DNA from: Ricinus communis
Taxonomy: Eukaryota > Streptophyta > Magnoliopsida > Malpighiales > Euphorbiaceae
Assembly: GCF_019578655.1 (NCBI RefSeq)
Contig: NC_063265.1
Coordinates: 4,436,501-4,500,500, forward strand
Direction: 5' to 3'
DNA: 64,000 nucleotides
Below the pieces are notes generated by a model, which was not told where the DNA came from, made no database searches, and was given only the letters and a program-made list of their open reading frames with translations. The position numbers and the translations under genes were made by a program. Shown piece by piece: positions 35,500-47,630 of the stretch. Positions within the stretch are counted from its first letter, which is position 1, and each line of letters begins with the position of its first letter.

Positions 35500-35900
35500 C
35501 CTTCTATTCATGATTCTGATGCACATGTTCTTATTGATCCTGGATCCACATGTTCATTCATATCAAATGATTTTGCATCGCATGTTCATGCTAATATAGA
35601 GGCATTAGGTTATGATATATATGTATCTATGCCTGCTGGGGGTATTATCACAGTAAATACGATAGTGAGATCATGTCCTGTAGTAGTAGATAATGTCAAA
35701 CTACATGCAGATTTGGTTGTTATTAATCTTAGAGAGTTTGATGTTATTTTGGGGATGGATTGGTTGTCAAGAAATCATGCTATTGTTGATTGTAAAACGA
35801 AGGAAGTGGCTATGGAAATACAAGGAGAAATGAAAATAGTAATGGTGGGTGAAAGGAAGACAATTCCTAATTGTTTGATTTCGAAGATCATGTACGCTTA
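35500..35900 (+). pseudogene. Chromovirus retropepsin
   Basis: HVLIDPGSTCSFIS places the active-site Asp at 35536-35538, in a D-P-G triplet where D-S-G or D-T-G is usual. REFDVILGMDWLSRNHAIVD and CKTKEVAME follow, the normal chromovirus wording. The frame runs open to the stop at 35899-35901, where the join to reverse transcriptase is broken. Confidence 0.8.
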
Positions 35901-35974
35901 ATTAAAATGGATGTGAAGCATATCTAATTAGTTTTATAGATACTACTAAGGTCACTAGGGTATTAGACATTCCA

Positions 35975-37340
35975 GTGGTCGGAGAATTTCCTAACATATT
36001 CTTAGATGATTTGCCCGGTTTGCCACCAAATCGAGAGGTTGATTTTGAGATTGACATCATCCCCGGTATCGCACCTATTTCCATTGCACCATACAGAATG
36101 GCTCCATTAGAATTGAAAGAATTAAAGAAGCAATTAGAAGAGTTACTTGATAAAGGTTTCATCGGGGCCAAGTACTTCACCCTTGGGGAGCACCATTTGT
36201 GAAGAAAAGGATGGTAGTATGCGATTATGTATTGATTATAGGCAATTGAATAGGATTACGTTGAAGAATAAATATCCATTGCCGAGAATTGATGATTTGC
36301 TTGATCGGTTAAAAGGTGCAACCGTGTTCTCTAAAATTGTTTTAAGATCAGTTATTGGCAACTCCGGGTCAAGAGAAATCTATTGCCAAGACAAAGATTC
36401 GAACAAGGTATGGGCACTATGAATTTATTGTGATGCCATTTGGTTTAACAAATGCTCCCTGCTTTTATGTCATCGATGAACAAGACTTTCCGTACCATAT
36501 TTAGATCACTTTGTTATTGTGTTCATTGATGATATTCCGATTTACTCTAGAAGCCCGGAAGAGCATGAACAACACTTGAGAATTGTTTTACATATTTTGA
36601 GGGAAAAATGAGTTGTATGCAAAATTCAACAAATGCGAGTTTTGGATGGAGGAAATTGCATTCTTAGGGCATATTATTTCTAAACATGGAGTGCAACCAG
36701 ATTCATCAAAGATTAAAGCAATTATTGAATGGGAACCGCCTAGAAATGTTTCCCAAGTTCAAGTTTTCTTGGGTTAGGCTATTATAGAAGATTTGTAAAA
36801 GATTTTTCGGTTATTGCTAAGCCTCTAACAGTAAAGAAGAATGTGCCATTCCGGTGGACGGAGTTATGTGATCAAAATTTTCAAGAGTTGAAGAAAAGGC
36901 TTACTACTACACCGATACTCGCATTGCCATCCGAAATGGAGGTTATGTTGTATATCGATGCTTCTAGGCAAGGACTTGGATGTGTCTTAATGCAGCATGG
37001 GAAGGTTATAGCTTATGCTTCCAAGACAATTACGACCTCATGAGCTGAATTATCCTACACATGATCTTGAATTAGCAGCTATTGTACATGCATTGAAGAT
37101 ATGGCGACATTATTTATACGGGGAGACATTTCAGATATTTACTGATCATAAGAGTTTGAAATATATCCCTACGCAGAAAGAGTTGAATATGAGACAACGA
37201 AGATGGATTGAGCTTCTAAAGGATTATGATTGCACTATTGATTATCATCCTGGAAAAGCAAATGTTGTTGCTGATGCTTTAAGTAGGAAGTCAGTGGAAA
37301 ATTTTTCAAGTATGATTTGTTACAATGTAGAATATTTAGT
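35975..37340 (+). pseudogene. Chromovirus reverse transcriptase and RNase H
   Basis: Reverse transcriptase starts [20 protein letters not shown], then [20 protein letters not shown] and the FIDD catalytic box at 36522-36533. At least three frame changes occur (near 36190, 36345 and 36450). RNase H follows from 36843 (FRWTELCDQNFQELKKRL, YIDASRQGLGCVLMQHGKVI), breaks near 37040 and continues in a second frame with [10 protein letters not shown] and [16 protein letters not shown]. Confidence 0.85.
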
Positions 37341-37399
37341 TGCACTTAGAGCTATGGATGTGAAGTTTTATGTTTATGATGATGATCTGTTAGCCACAT

Positions 37400-38888
37400 T
37401 ACAAGTAAAGCCTTTGATTAGAGATAAAATTAAAGATGCACAGTGTGAAGATTCTTATTTGCAAAGGATGAAGGGTAGAGTACAAGAAGGAAAGAATACA
37501 CAATTTGTGTTGAAAGATGATGGTGTGTTATTGAATAGAAATCATGTATGTGTACCTGATGTAGGAAATTTGAGAAAGGAAATCATGCATGAAGCGCACT
37601 ATGCACCTTATGCAATGCATCCTGGAAGTACCAAAATGTACAAAAATTTGAAGCCTTATTATTGGTGGCAATGAAGAAGGATGTGGCGAATTTGTGAGTA
37701 AGTGTTTGACATGTCGAAGTGAAAGGAGAGCACTGTGCACCGCAGGTAAACTTCATTCTTTATCTATACCTGTGTGGAAGTGGGATAAGATTACTATGGA
37801 TTTTGTTATGGGATTGCCGCGTACATTTAACAAGCATGATGCTATTTGGGTAATTGTTGATCGACTTACTAAATGTGCTCATTTCTTACCCTGTGAAGCA
37901 AAATGATTCACTTGATAAACTTGCTTGAATTGTATATTTCCGAGATTGTTAGATTGCATGGTGTGCCTATATCTATTGACGATAGGGATCCCGGATTTAC
38001 TTCGTTTTGGGAGAGTTTGCAGAAAGCATATGGTACTAAGCTTCATTTCAGTACAGCTTTTCATCCTCAAACAGATGGGCAATCAGAAAGAACTATTCAG
38101 ACATTAGAAGATATGATGAGGGCTTGCACACTTGAGTTCAAGGGTAACTGGGATGATTACATACCACAGATGGAATTTATAACAACAGTTTTCATTCTAG
38201 TATCGGTATGGCTCCTTATGAAGCTTTGTATGGGAGGAAATGTAGAAGTCCAGTTTGCTGGGATGTTGAAGGTTTAAGACAGCTTGAAGGTCCAGAATTG
38301 GTACAAGAAACAGTGGATAAAATAGAGATAGTTAAAAAGAATTTGAAAGTAGCACAGGACAGACAAAAGAGTTATGCTGATTTGCATTGAAGGGAAATGG
38401 AATATATTGTGGGTGATAAAGTTTTCTTACGGGTATCACCATGGAAAGGAATATTAAGGTTTGGTAAACAAGGAAAATTGAGTCCGAGGTATGTAGGACC
38501 TTATGAAATTATTGAAAGAGTTGGACCATTGGCTTATAGGTTAGCATTACCTATAGAGTTGTCTTCTATTCATGATGTTTTTCACGTTTCTATGTTGAGG
38601 CGATATAGATCAGATCCTAGTCATATCATTCTAGAGCCAGAGATAGAAATCACAGAAAAGTTGACATATGTGGAAGAGCCGATAAAAATTCTTGATCGAA
38701 GGGTTAAGAAATTGAGAAAGAAAGACATTCCTATGGTCAAAATTAAGTGGAGTCATCATTCACCAAGAGAAGAAACTTGGGAAGTAGAAGAGCATATGAG
38801 ACAGAAGTATCCGCATCTATTCCATTGTAATGTTGGTGAGTTGTTAAAATTTCGGGGACGAAATTTCTTAAGGAAGGGAGAGTTATAG
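37400..38888 (+). pseudogene. Chromovirus integrase with C-terminal chromodomain
   Basis: The integrase zinc finger spans [20 protein letters not shown] and [10 protein letters not shown] across a frame break near 37675. The core follows: [16 protein letters not shown], then [20 protein letters not shown] and [18 protein letters not shown] with the catalytic Glu. More frame breaks occur near 37900, 38200 and 38390. 38397-38888 is open for 163 codons and includes [20 protein letters not shown] and a chromodomain-like end ([19 protein letters not shown] ... [15 protein letters not shown]) that would steer insertion to marked chromatin. Confidence 0.85.
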
Positions 38889-41193
38889 CGCATTTTCTCA
38901 TCATCCATGTTATGTGCATTTACATTTAATCATTGGGCATATGATGGTATATCAATGATATTTTTATTTTATGAGAACATATATATATTAATTATAAGTA
39001 GAGAATAAGAAGCATGATATTAGATTATTAATTTAGATAAGTTGATTAAGTACTTGGGTTATGTGTATTAAGCCTTAAGACTTAATTGAACCAATAGTTG
39101 AAGGTTGGGTAAATAGATTGGACTTAAAAGATACAATTAAAAGTTAGTACCTATATATGGTTAGTAAGAATTAATTTAGGGTGATAAAAATAGTTTAGTA
39201 GGTGGTGGCATTAAGAGAGGAATATTGGAATTGGAACCATGAGCAAGCTCATTTTACCTCTTCATTTCTCTAAAATTCGTACATGGCCAAAAACACAAAA
39301 TTTGGAATAAGAGAGAGGAGTGGAATACCTAGAAAAAATTAAGATTAAGATAGGATTTTGCCAACTATTGAAGGAGCCAAGCTAAAGCTAAAGGATTTAA
39401 GCATATTAGCAACCCAAAAGCTGAAATTGGTAAGTTGTTACTTGAGTGTTATTAATTTGTCATTAGGGTTCTTGATTATAAATTGGAAAAACTTTATTTG
39501 ATGCTCTCATTGATTATTTAAAGGTCTGATTATCATGAATTAGTAGAGTATTGAATGATTGCATAAAGATTAAGCTTGATTTAAGTTTAAGTATGTTAAG
39601 ATAGAAAACTGTCAAAATTCCAGCAACCTTGATGTTCTGTATTTTAGGCATAACATGGGTTATATAAGTCCAAATTAAGCTTAATTGGTATCTATGGAAA
39701 TTTTAAAGAGTCCTCTATAACTTTTTAGTTTTGTTATTTCGCTATTTTTGCCGTTTTGGTTGCTTAAATTGAGCAAACAGATTGCTGCTCGGGTACAAGT
39801 AGCTGTATGACCCTTGCTCAGTAATTTGAAAATAATTAAATCTATAGAAGTCGGAATTAAGTAATTCTTCTTGGAGATGAAACTAGACGCATAAATGGAT
39901 ATTTTTATTTAATATGAGATTTTTGTATTAAGCCAATTTTGCCCAGCAATAAATATACCTTGGTACTAAATTCTGTCTAGAAAACAGAAATGTTGGAGAT
40001 TAATTTTATGCAATTTATTGATGTTAATTTGAGTTAAATTGGTATTTAACTAGATGGGAAATGTTTATAGGATATTAAAACAGTAATTGAGAGTCTTAGA
40101 GGAAGAGTTAGACCTATGAATTAGAGAGGGGATGATTTTGTAATGCATTAGAACTCGCATTTACATGAATATTTGTAATATGCATGAAATGTGAATTGAT
40201 GAATGTGTTGACAGGTACTCAAAGGCCTGGAAAGGAAGTTGTGGAGAAAGGAGGTTCTTATATGCTAAAGGAATAAGTATATTTTGAGTAAGTAAATAGT
40301 TAATATTTGCTATGTTCATATATTTAATCAAATGTTCCGCGAAATGGTTGCGTTTTGCTTAATATTGTTTATGTTTGAATGACTGAGATGGAAATGATTG
40401 GTGTTGAGTGGAACAATTGTTATTGCTGAAATATGATATAAGTGAAATGATTGAATTGTGATGTTAAGTGCATATGTGCATGTGAATGGTGGATTCCCCT
40501 GTGAAAAAAAAAATATATATATATATAAAGCCTTGGGAGGCTAAAGCCTAGAGAGGCTATAAAAGTGTATAATGTGAGATGAGGCGGAGCAGCTTACGTG
40601 TGTGATATGTGAGGATGAGGCGGAGCAGCACATTAAAGGGGATCCACAAACTATGAGAACTAACCATAATTGTTGAATTGTATTTCTTCTATGATGGTTG
40701 TAATGAATTGAGTAGAATGGTATGACTTTATACCTAAACTATGAATATCATGGAAAATTATGTGATTGGGTGGAAATTGTATTAAGTGTATGTGATATAG
40801 ATTATGTTGATTATTTATTTACCGAAATGGAGGCTCACCCCTCTCCAAAATTTTTCTTTTCAGGTTTGTAAATAGTAGTGCATCCGTTGGTTGTATGCGA
40901 AGTCTAGCTTTTAGCAGCTCAAGTTGGGCCGTTTTGTGAAGTCTCCTCCCGATGCATTTTTGTATGCAGTTATGTGATATATATGGAAGTATGTCTTATA
41001 AGGCATAAGAAGATGTTTGTAATACTTGTTAAATGATGTTTAAGTATAATCATATGTTTATATGTTAATAACCTTGTGTCCTGGATTCTTATCAACCTAC
41101 ATATTGACCTATCTACGTGTAGTATATATTCTACGACGCTTGTATGCTTCCCCGGCTAATGTTTATTGGTTAACATGTGATGGGGGTGTTACA
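38885..41193 (+). repeat. 3' LTR of the chromovirus
   Basis: Matches 31796-34082 almost base for base. Its start is slightly changed (TATAGCGCATTTTC against TGTAACGCCTGCATTTTC), so the left edge is uncertain by a few bases. It is preceded by the purine-rich AAGGAAGGGAGAG. It ends GGGGGTGTTACA, directly followed by the CTTAA duplication. Confidence 0.9.
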
Positions 41194-41198
41194 CTTAA

Positions 41199-42357
41199 CT
41201 GTTTCATTACACTAATAAGTTCTCATATATTTATATAATACTTATTTCAATAAATAAGATTGTTAGAATTTTTGCTATTTATTTTTTTATTATTTTATTT
41301 ATATCATATATATATAGATTAATTTTTTTTTATTATATTGGACTAATAAATTCTTTAATATGTCACGAATTTCTTTTAATTATTTTTATGATCCAAATAT
41401 AAATTTCTATTCTTTTACTATTTCATTAATTTTTTGTTTATATATATATATATATTAGAAAGATAATAAGATTTATTATTAATATGGAGTACCTTTACTA
41501 ATTATTTTCATTATAATCATTTTAAGAATATAGTAATCTTATATTTAAATAAATTAAAAATACTAAATTCATTATTAGCATTGTTTAAGATCACATTAAT
41601 TCTTTTATAAATATTTATAAGTTAATATTTGTATGAATATTGCCATATGTCATTTCTTATTGAAAAACAATATGACATTGACTTCATAAAATTTTGCCAC
41701 ATAGAAACTCATTGGAAAACTTACCATTTTTTTTATATAGATCTTATAGATTTTTTTTAATTTTAACTTTTATTCTCACATTTCTAAAGAAAAATAAAAA
41801 CTATTAATTCTCGTATTTCATTTGTTTATTTTAAAAAACTAATTAAAAAATTAAGTTGAAAATTAAAAAATAAAGTTTTTGAATTTAAATAACTGATGAA
41901 AACGATAGTTATATATATGTTTATTTTGGACCAATAGAAAAGAATAAATCCACTAATAATCTCCCATTCTCTACATCAGGTGACAACGCATTAATTACTA
42001 ACTGCATTTTCTGAGAAATTGTTTTGAAAATTTATTTCAAGAAAAGAAAATGAAACGGCATAAAATTACACCAAAAACAGAGCTCAAATTAGTCTTGGAA
42101 GACAATCGACATGCAAGAATGGTATCTTATTCAATATGTTTTCCCAAATACAATAATTGAATGAACAGTGTTAAAGTTTAATAGGCTACTCTAAAACCCA
42201 TCCATTTCTTTCACTGGGTTGGTACAGGAGAGTAATTATCATAAACAATGACCCTACAAATCTTTCATGGTTTACCTTTGTTGGGAACTAGAAGAAACGT
42301 TTATGAGAAAGAGGTAAAGAAAATTTGATAAGTCACAAAGCTAAATTTGTGGGAAAG
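41199..42357. other. AT-rich spacer before the second laccase
   Basis: No gene is visible. 42160-42357 lies just beyond the stop of the minus-strand laccase and probably contains its 3' untranslated region. A (TA)n run of about 16 bp lies near 41440. Confidence 0.5.
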
Positions 42358-44407
42358 TTAACATTTGGGGAGATCAGAGGGCGGAGGGGGCAGCTTCTGA
42401 TGAGGCCGCTTCCCGTCTGTCACAATCCAGGCCATCTTGAGGCCCCAGCTAGTGTGTACTTCTAGATGACAGTGCATGAACCAAGCGCCTGTATCATTCA
42501 AAAATTGTAAAAACTTAGATTTTGGACAATAAATGAGACAAATTTGTCGGATTACAAGTAATGCAAATAAGAAAACAATGACTAATAGCTAACCTGGATT
42601 ATCTGCAAGGAACCTTATAGCAACCCAACCACCAGAAGGTACACCTATAGTATTTCTCTCAGCAGGGTCGAAAAGATTGAACTTGGCAGGGTCATTCTTG
42701 GCGTCAAAATTGCCAAAACCTTGTCCCACTACAAAGAAGTTAAAACCATGGAGATGCAGAGGATGGCTCTCTGCACTAATAATACCAGTGTCTTGCAATA
42801 CTAGTTCCACATTGGTATTAAAAGGCAGTACAACCACCTTGGTGCCACTTGTTGCCATAATATTGGTGGGCGGTGTTCCTGTGTAGTTAAATTTGAATGG
42901 TGGGTTGGCCGGAAAATCAGTTGTATACACACCCTTTGATTGGTCAAAGAAGTGAGCTTGCAGAAGAGCTATGTTTGGCTGCACAAATGACACATTGTTG
43001 ATAGAAGCTGCTACTCTAGTGTTGTTGGGTCCTTGGCAGGTTTGGTTTCTTGAGCAAGGGAGTATCCCTAGCCCAACTGTGAAAAAGAAATGCCTATCAA
43101 CCTTTTGGGGGACTTTAGCTGGGAATTTTACAGTTGCGAGGCTACGGACTTTCTTAGAGAATCTCATGGAAAATGCGGTGTCATTAAACATTGGAAGTGA
43201 AGGTTTCAGAAGTGGAAATTTCTTGCTCTTGTTCTTGGAGCTTGAGAGAGAAGGATTCTCATATTCTAGTATTCCAGCGGTGGTTGTGTTATCAAAAGCA
43301 GCTGGACCAGTGGCATAAGGTCTTGCTGCCATTAAAAAGGTAGCATTAGGTGCCTTGGCTTTGGCCTTGAGGAGGACATTTGTGGTTTGTCCTGGAGTGA
43401 TTATGACGGTGTGGGTTTTAAAGGGTTTGACATAAACTGCATCAGTTTCAACAACAGTGAGAGTGTGGTTTGCAATGCTGAAGAAGAGTTCATCGTTCAG
43501 TGCGGCATTGATTAAACGAAGCATATATGTTTTTCCAGGCTTCACCTTCAGCTTAAATGTATCTACAAGGAATACGACAGTCACCATCATTTATTCCAAA
43601 TAATCCTGACGTGTTCATACATGTTAATATAAAAATTATAAATTAGTTGCCAATACCTTTGGCAGAACAATTATATAAAGGTCCTGGAAGACCATTAATA
43701 GTGAAGGCATCAGAGACATTTGGTGCTCCTCCTGTTCGCATTGCTTGGTTTATAATGACTTCTGTGTCTGCTTTCCACCATTCCCCTGCAATTTGAGGTA
43801 ATTTTTACTGTTAGGAAAATACAAATACAAAACTGGATTATTGAAATAGCACGAATAATATTGCGAATGTAAATTCACATTGAATTACCAAAAATGATAG
43901 GGACTTCTTTGTGAGGCTGGGGAAATGGGTAAGAAGCATCCTTCTTAGGTAGGATGACAATGGGACCATAAAGACTCGCTCTTAGCCAAGAGATGTGAGC
44001 ATGCCAAAACAAGGTTCCTCTTTGACCAGTTACTGTGAAATTGTAAACATAACTCTGTCCTGTTTGAATTGGGCACTGTGCGATGTAGGCAGGTCCGTCT
44101 GCCCATCCGCTCCTCAGTTGTCTAACTCCATGCCTATGTATTCAACAACTAAATTTTTTTAATATAGAGAACAATTGAGAAATGCAATTTTCTTTTTCTT
44201 TTTTTTCTATTGAAAAGAAAAAGTGAGGATTATTTGGTTTTCATACCAATGGAGGGTGACATTGTACTGAACATGGTTAACGACCTTAATCAAGAGTCTA
44301 TCGCCTTCCCTTGCTATAATTCTAGGTCCAGGGAACTGCCCATTCACAGTGACAATACTCTTTGTCTGGCACAATCTTGTCGCATTTTGCAGTATGATCT
44401 GCAAAAG

Positions 44408-44441
<34 letters not shown>

Positions 44442-44659
44442 AGAAAAAGAGTTTGAAAATTCCTTAAGAGCAATGTAGGCATGAAATTCAGTGTACATAT
44501 ACGTTGCTGCAAATTAATGATACATACAGTGAACTTGTAGTGCCTAGTAATGCCTGCATGCTTTGCAACTATCATCTCAGGAAAAATACAGAGACTAAAC
44601 AGAGCGAACACAGTAGCTCTTATTAACATGGCTCTTGTCAGATGACTGTTAAAACCCAT
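42358..44659 (-). CDS. LAC17-like: Laccase, LAC2/LAC17 type (second of three)
   Basis: A predicted secreted laccase of 585 residues. Six exons on the minus strand: 44659-44528, 44398-44247, 44133-43889, 43785-43657, 43562-42594, 42488-42358. Exons 2, 3, 4 and 6 have exactly the lengths of those in the first laccase (152, 245, 129, 131), with the same intron phases. The hydrophobic signal segment (about residues 11-32) is followed by GITRHYKFT. All four copper motifs are intact: HWHG (exon 2/3 junction), FWHAH, HPLHLHG and [14 protein letters not shown]; the end is DLPKC. A TATAAAA box lies at 44799-44805. Exon 5 is four codons longer than in the first copy. Intron 1 carries a 31-base homopolymer next to its 3' splice site. 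Role as for the first laccase; substrate differences cannot be read from sequence. Confidence 0.95.
43493..43513 (-). promoter_or_regulatory. Degraded miR397 site in the second laccase
   Basis: The homologous 21 bases differ from the canonical complement at five positions, pairing with miRNA bases 21, 15 (a G:U wobble), 12, 6 and 3. Two mismatches in the 5' half of the miRNA make cleavage unlikely, although the encoded INAALND residues are unchanged. Confidence 0.5.
44410..44440 (-). repeat. 31-base A/T homopolymer at a laccase splice acceptor
   Basis: On the coding strand this is a T31 run ending ten bases before the intron 1 acceptor AG of the second laccase, so it serves as, or extends, its polypyrimidine tract. 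Runs like this slip readily and are prone to sequencing error. Confidence 0.85.
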
Positions 44660-45417
44660 CTCTCTGAAAGAAGATTTCTGATATTTTCCCTCGAGAAGAA
44701 AAGGAAATTAAATGATCGTAAGAAATTTTTAAAGCTAGGAGTCTGTCCAAGCTTGTAACACAGATGATTGGATGCAGAGAAAGACGAAAAGACTGTGCTT
44801 TTATAGTGTGTTTCCTAACTGGTGGCATCAGGCTTGTTATTAGGTGACTACAGATTATGCAATGCCTACGCCTTACAGCAACAAATTGCAAATTGGGTAG
44901 AATTAGCAGCTGGTCAACCAAAATATTAGAGTGATACCTAAGCTATATAGATTAGTTTAGTGTCTAGGATAGATAGATTTTAAGGGCTGACACCTGAGAA
45001 TTAACTCAACAACAATGGGAAAAATGAGGATTAGTCCAACTGTTGTGAACTATAACAAGAACTTTCCTTGGTGGTTCCATGGCATGTTGTTATTAGAATC
45101 GCAAGTCGTGAAGACCATGTGGTGCTTGGTAATGGGAGCCTCTCAACCTCTTGCAGTTAATACTTGGTAATCAAGGGTAAAGGAAAAAAAAAGAGTAAGC
45201 AATGGTGCTGATGGATCTTGTTAGTTGTTGGTTGTTACTTTCGGGAAAACTCTTTAACAGATTTTGATGTTACTTGGGCGTTGATTTTCTCATGTTGGTT
45301 GGCCTTTTGCTCTCCGAGAACTTTGTCAGTGAAGGGTAAAAAACGATCGACTTATAAAAATCCATATGAGTTTCATGTCTTAAATCCCACCATCGCCACT
45401 AGGCTTAAACCGGAACT

Positions 45418-45600
45418 AGAATTTGGTCAGTCTTCTTTCTTGGTAACGAAAGCCATCCTCTTCACTTGCATGGTATTATTATCGTACGTCTTAGCATCAG
45501 GATTTGGAAACTTCGATCTGAATGACAGAAAATAATAAGGATCCTTCAAAATTTCAGCCTTGTTGATCCTGGTGTGGTTTCCAAATTCAAGCTGGTAATC
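45418..45600 (+). pseudogene. Laccase exon 5 relic
   Basis: On the plus strand, opposite to both neighbouring laccases, the sequence reads [15 protein letters not shown], the type 1/type 3 copper motif region. After a frame shift it gives [12 protein letters not shown], then NKDPSKF and, after another shift, SLVDP. These are consecutive segments of laccase exon 5. Nothing before about 45418 or after 45600 is convincingly laccase. In-frame stops (TAATAA at about 45531) confirm it is dead. [11 protein letters not shown] and ASGFGNFD resemble the third laccase most closely. It marks a lost or partial copy in the cluster. Confidence 0.8.
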
Positions 45601-47630
45601 CTGTTAATTCTTAAGAAATTATTGGCCCATACATGGTTCATATATTAGCTACTTCATAGAGAAGGGATAATACGCCACCGATTAATGCAAATCTTAGTGA
45701 AAATAATTATATTATAATAATGCATAGCAAATTCATTATTATCAGTAAGATGTAGAATATATTTAGTACAAGAAATCCAAAATTCTAAATTTATTTATCA
45801 TATTTTAGAAAATGATAACAGTATAAAATATTCTTAACTGTTTTCGTAATAAGCTTTTTTATATATAATACAATATATATATTAAAAGGGATAAGTAAAA
45901 AAATCTCTTATTTTTTTTCAAACAAATAGAAATATATGGTTAAAATTCAGGGTAAAAACCTCCCCTCAATTTTGAATTTAATATCATTAAAATCCTTAAA
46001 TTTTAATTTATAACCCTAAATTTTTTAAATTTTAATTAGAGTAGCACTAAATCTCCTATTATCTAATTCCGTTAAATTGATAGATGAAAAACTGACGTGT
46101 CACATCTCATCTAAAATTGATGATAACAAATACAAAAATGTATTTTTCAACTTAAATTATTTTCTCCAATGGCTTAAATTGCTTTTTAAAGAATCATACT
46201 AAGAAAATTAACAATAAGGCATTAAAATTAAGATATGGTATAAACAATAAAATTTATATAGTAACTGATTGTAATTAAACATTAATATTAGTTAAAATTA
46301 ATTATGTTTAAGAGATTATTAACAATTAATATATAAAATATTAATTTTGGTAGATAATTTGGAGGTTTAGAAAAGAGTAAAAGTACATTATTACTACATG
46401 TATTAAAATATCAAATGAGAATCAAGATTCAAATTGAAGAAATAAAACATGATTTAGAAGAATTTAATTATTACTAATTCCTAGTAATATTCTTTTCTAA
46501 AAAGAGTTGCTCCTTCCATTCGATATTAGTAATAGTATTTTTCTCAAATTAAAAAATTTTAATTTGCTATTACTTTTATATATCTAATGCGACATTAATT
46601 TTTTTTAGTATATAAATTACTATTAAGTCTTGACTTTATATTTTCTAATTTTTAGTCAATCTTAAATGAATTATTATATATTGCCATGTATATTTTATTT
46701 AACTATTTATATATTTCATTTAAATATGAAAATATAATATTTGTATATCAATTTGCTTACTTTCTAAATTCAATTTTAACAAAATAATTTGCATATTATA
46801 AATACAAAGAGTCACGTGCAATACTTAAAATTACATTATTTTATATTAAGTAAAGATTTTTTTTTATTAGGAAAATAACAATGAGTCTAATTATTCATAA
46901 CTATTAATTTTCTTTTAAATAAAAACCCAATGATTACATGATGCACTAAAAAGATTAAAACAAAACCTATAAGGAAAAAATGCAAAAATTAGCAAAAATC
47001 TGTTCATGTCAATGAAATTGAGCTGAGTTCATTAATTATCTAAAATCTGATCATTTAACAAATAACTTAATAAGAATAAAAAATAAAAAATTAAACATAA
47101 TTCTAAACTAATGAGATTGTCAAAGAAATACAATTCAAATTATTGTAATTATAGAGGTATTAAAATCGTCAATAAATATTTATTATAATTATATTCGATC
47201 CATCATGAAGGGTCTACACTTCTTATCTCATAATCTATAGAAAGATCTTAATCAGTATAGTGAATAAAATTTAAGTGCCAAGTACAGAGAACAAAACAGA
47301 CAATTAAAACCGTAAAATTTCACTCAATTAAAATAATAAAGACACAAAATTATTTTCATATATAGCCTGTATGTATCATGCTTTCCTCAAAGGGGAGAGG
47401 TCAAACAACTCTTATGTGTATAACAAGGAAAAAAGAAAAAGCACGAATCAAGTTATTCCCTGGCACAGGAATGATCACAGGAATGATGACCCAGAAACTT
47501 TAAGGGTAAAAAAATGGAAAGAAAGAAAAATTGGAAAGTGCCTGGGCCTGAAGCTGAAATGCCGGGAAAAAAATAAAAGTAAATCACAATCAGAAAAGTT
47601 GTGAAAGGTGATGGCAGAGAGGGATTGGCA
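45601..47630. other. AT-rich spacer between laccases
   Basis: No gene is supported. 45930-46130 resembles a short interspersed repeat (ACCTCCCCTCAATTTTGAA, CTCCTATTATCTAATTCCG, TGACGTGTCACATCTCATC). 47360-47630 is of higher complexity and probably includes the third laccase's 3' untranslated region. Confidence 0.45.

Larger units (their letters stand above)
31796..41193 (+). mobile_element. Tekay/Del-like chromovirus (Gypsy) with both LTRs
   Basis: A 9.4-kb element on the plus strand with a perfect target duplication CTTAA at 31791-31795 and 41194-41198. Two LTRs of about 2.3 kb look nearly identical; I could pick out about thirty substitutions and a few indels by eye. Between them lie an initiator-Met tRNA primer binding site, gag, protease, reverse transcriptase, RNase H, integrase and a C-terminal chromodomain-like segment, then a polypurine tract (about 38868-38883). 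The chromodomain and the long LTRs with iMet priming fit the Tekay/Del clade. Coding frames are broken by several stops and shifts. It begins 58 bp beyond the Athila-like element's target duplication. Confidence 0.93.

Noticed and set aside
42589..43590. The 333-codon laccase open frames as complete single-exon genes (also 49613-50614)
   Set aside because: They are exon 5 with intron read-through at both ends. Other exons with matching phases and copper motifs flank them.
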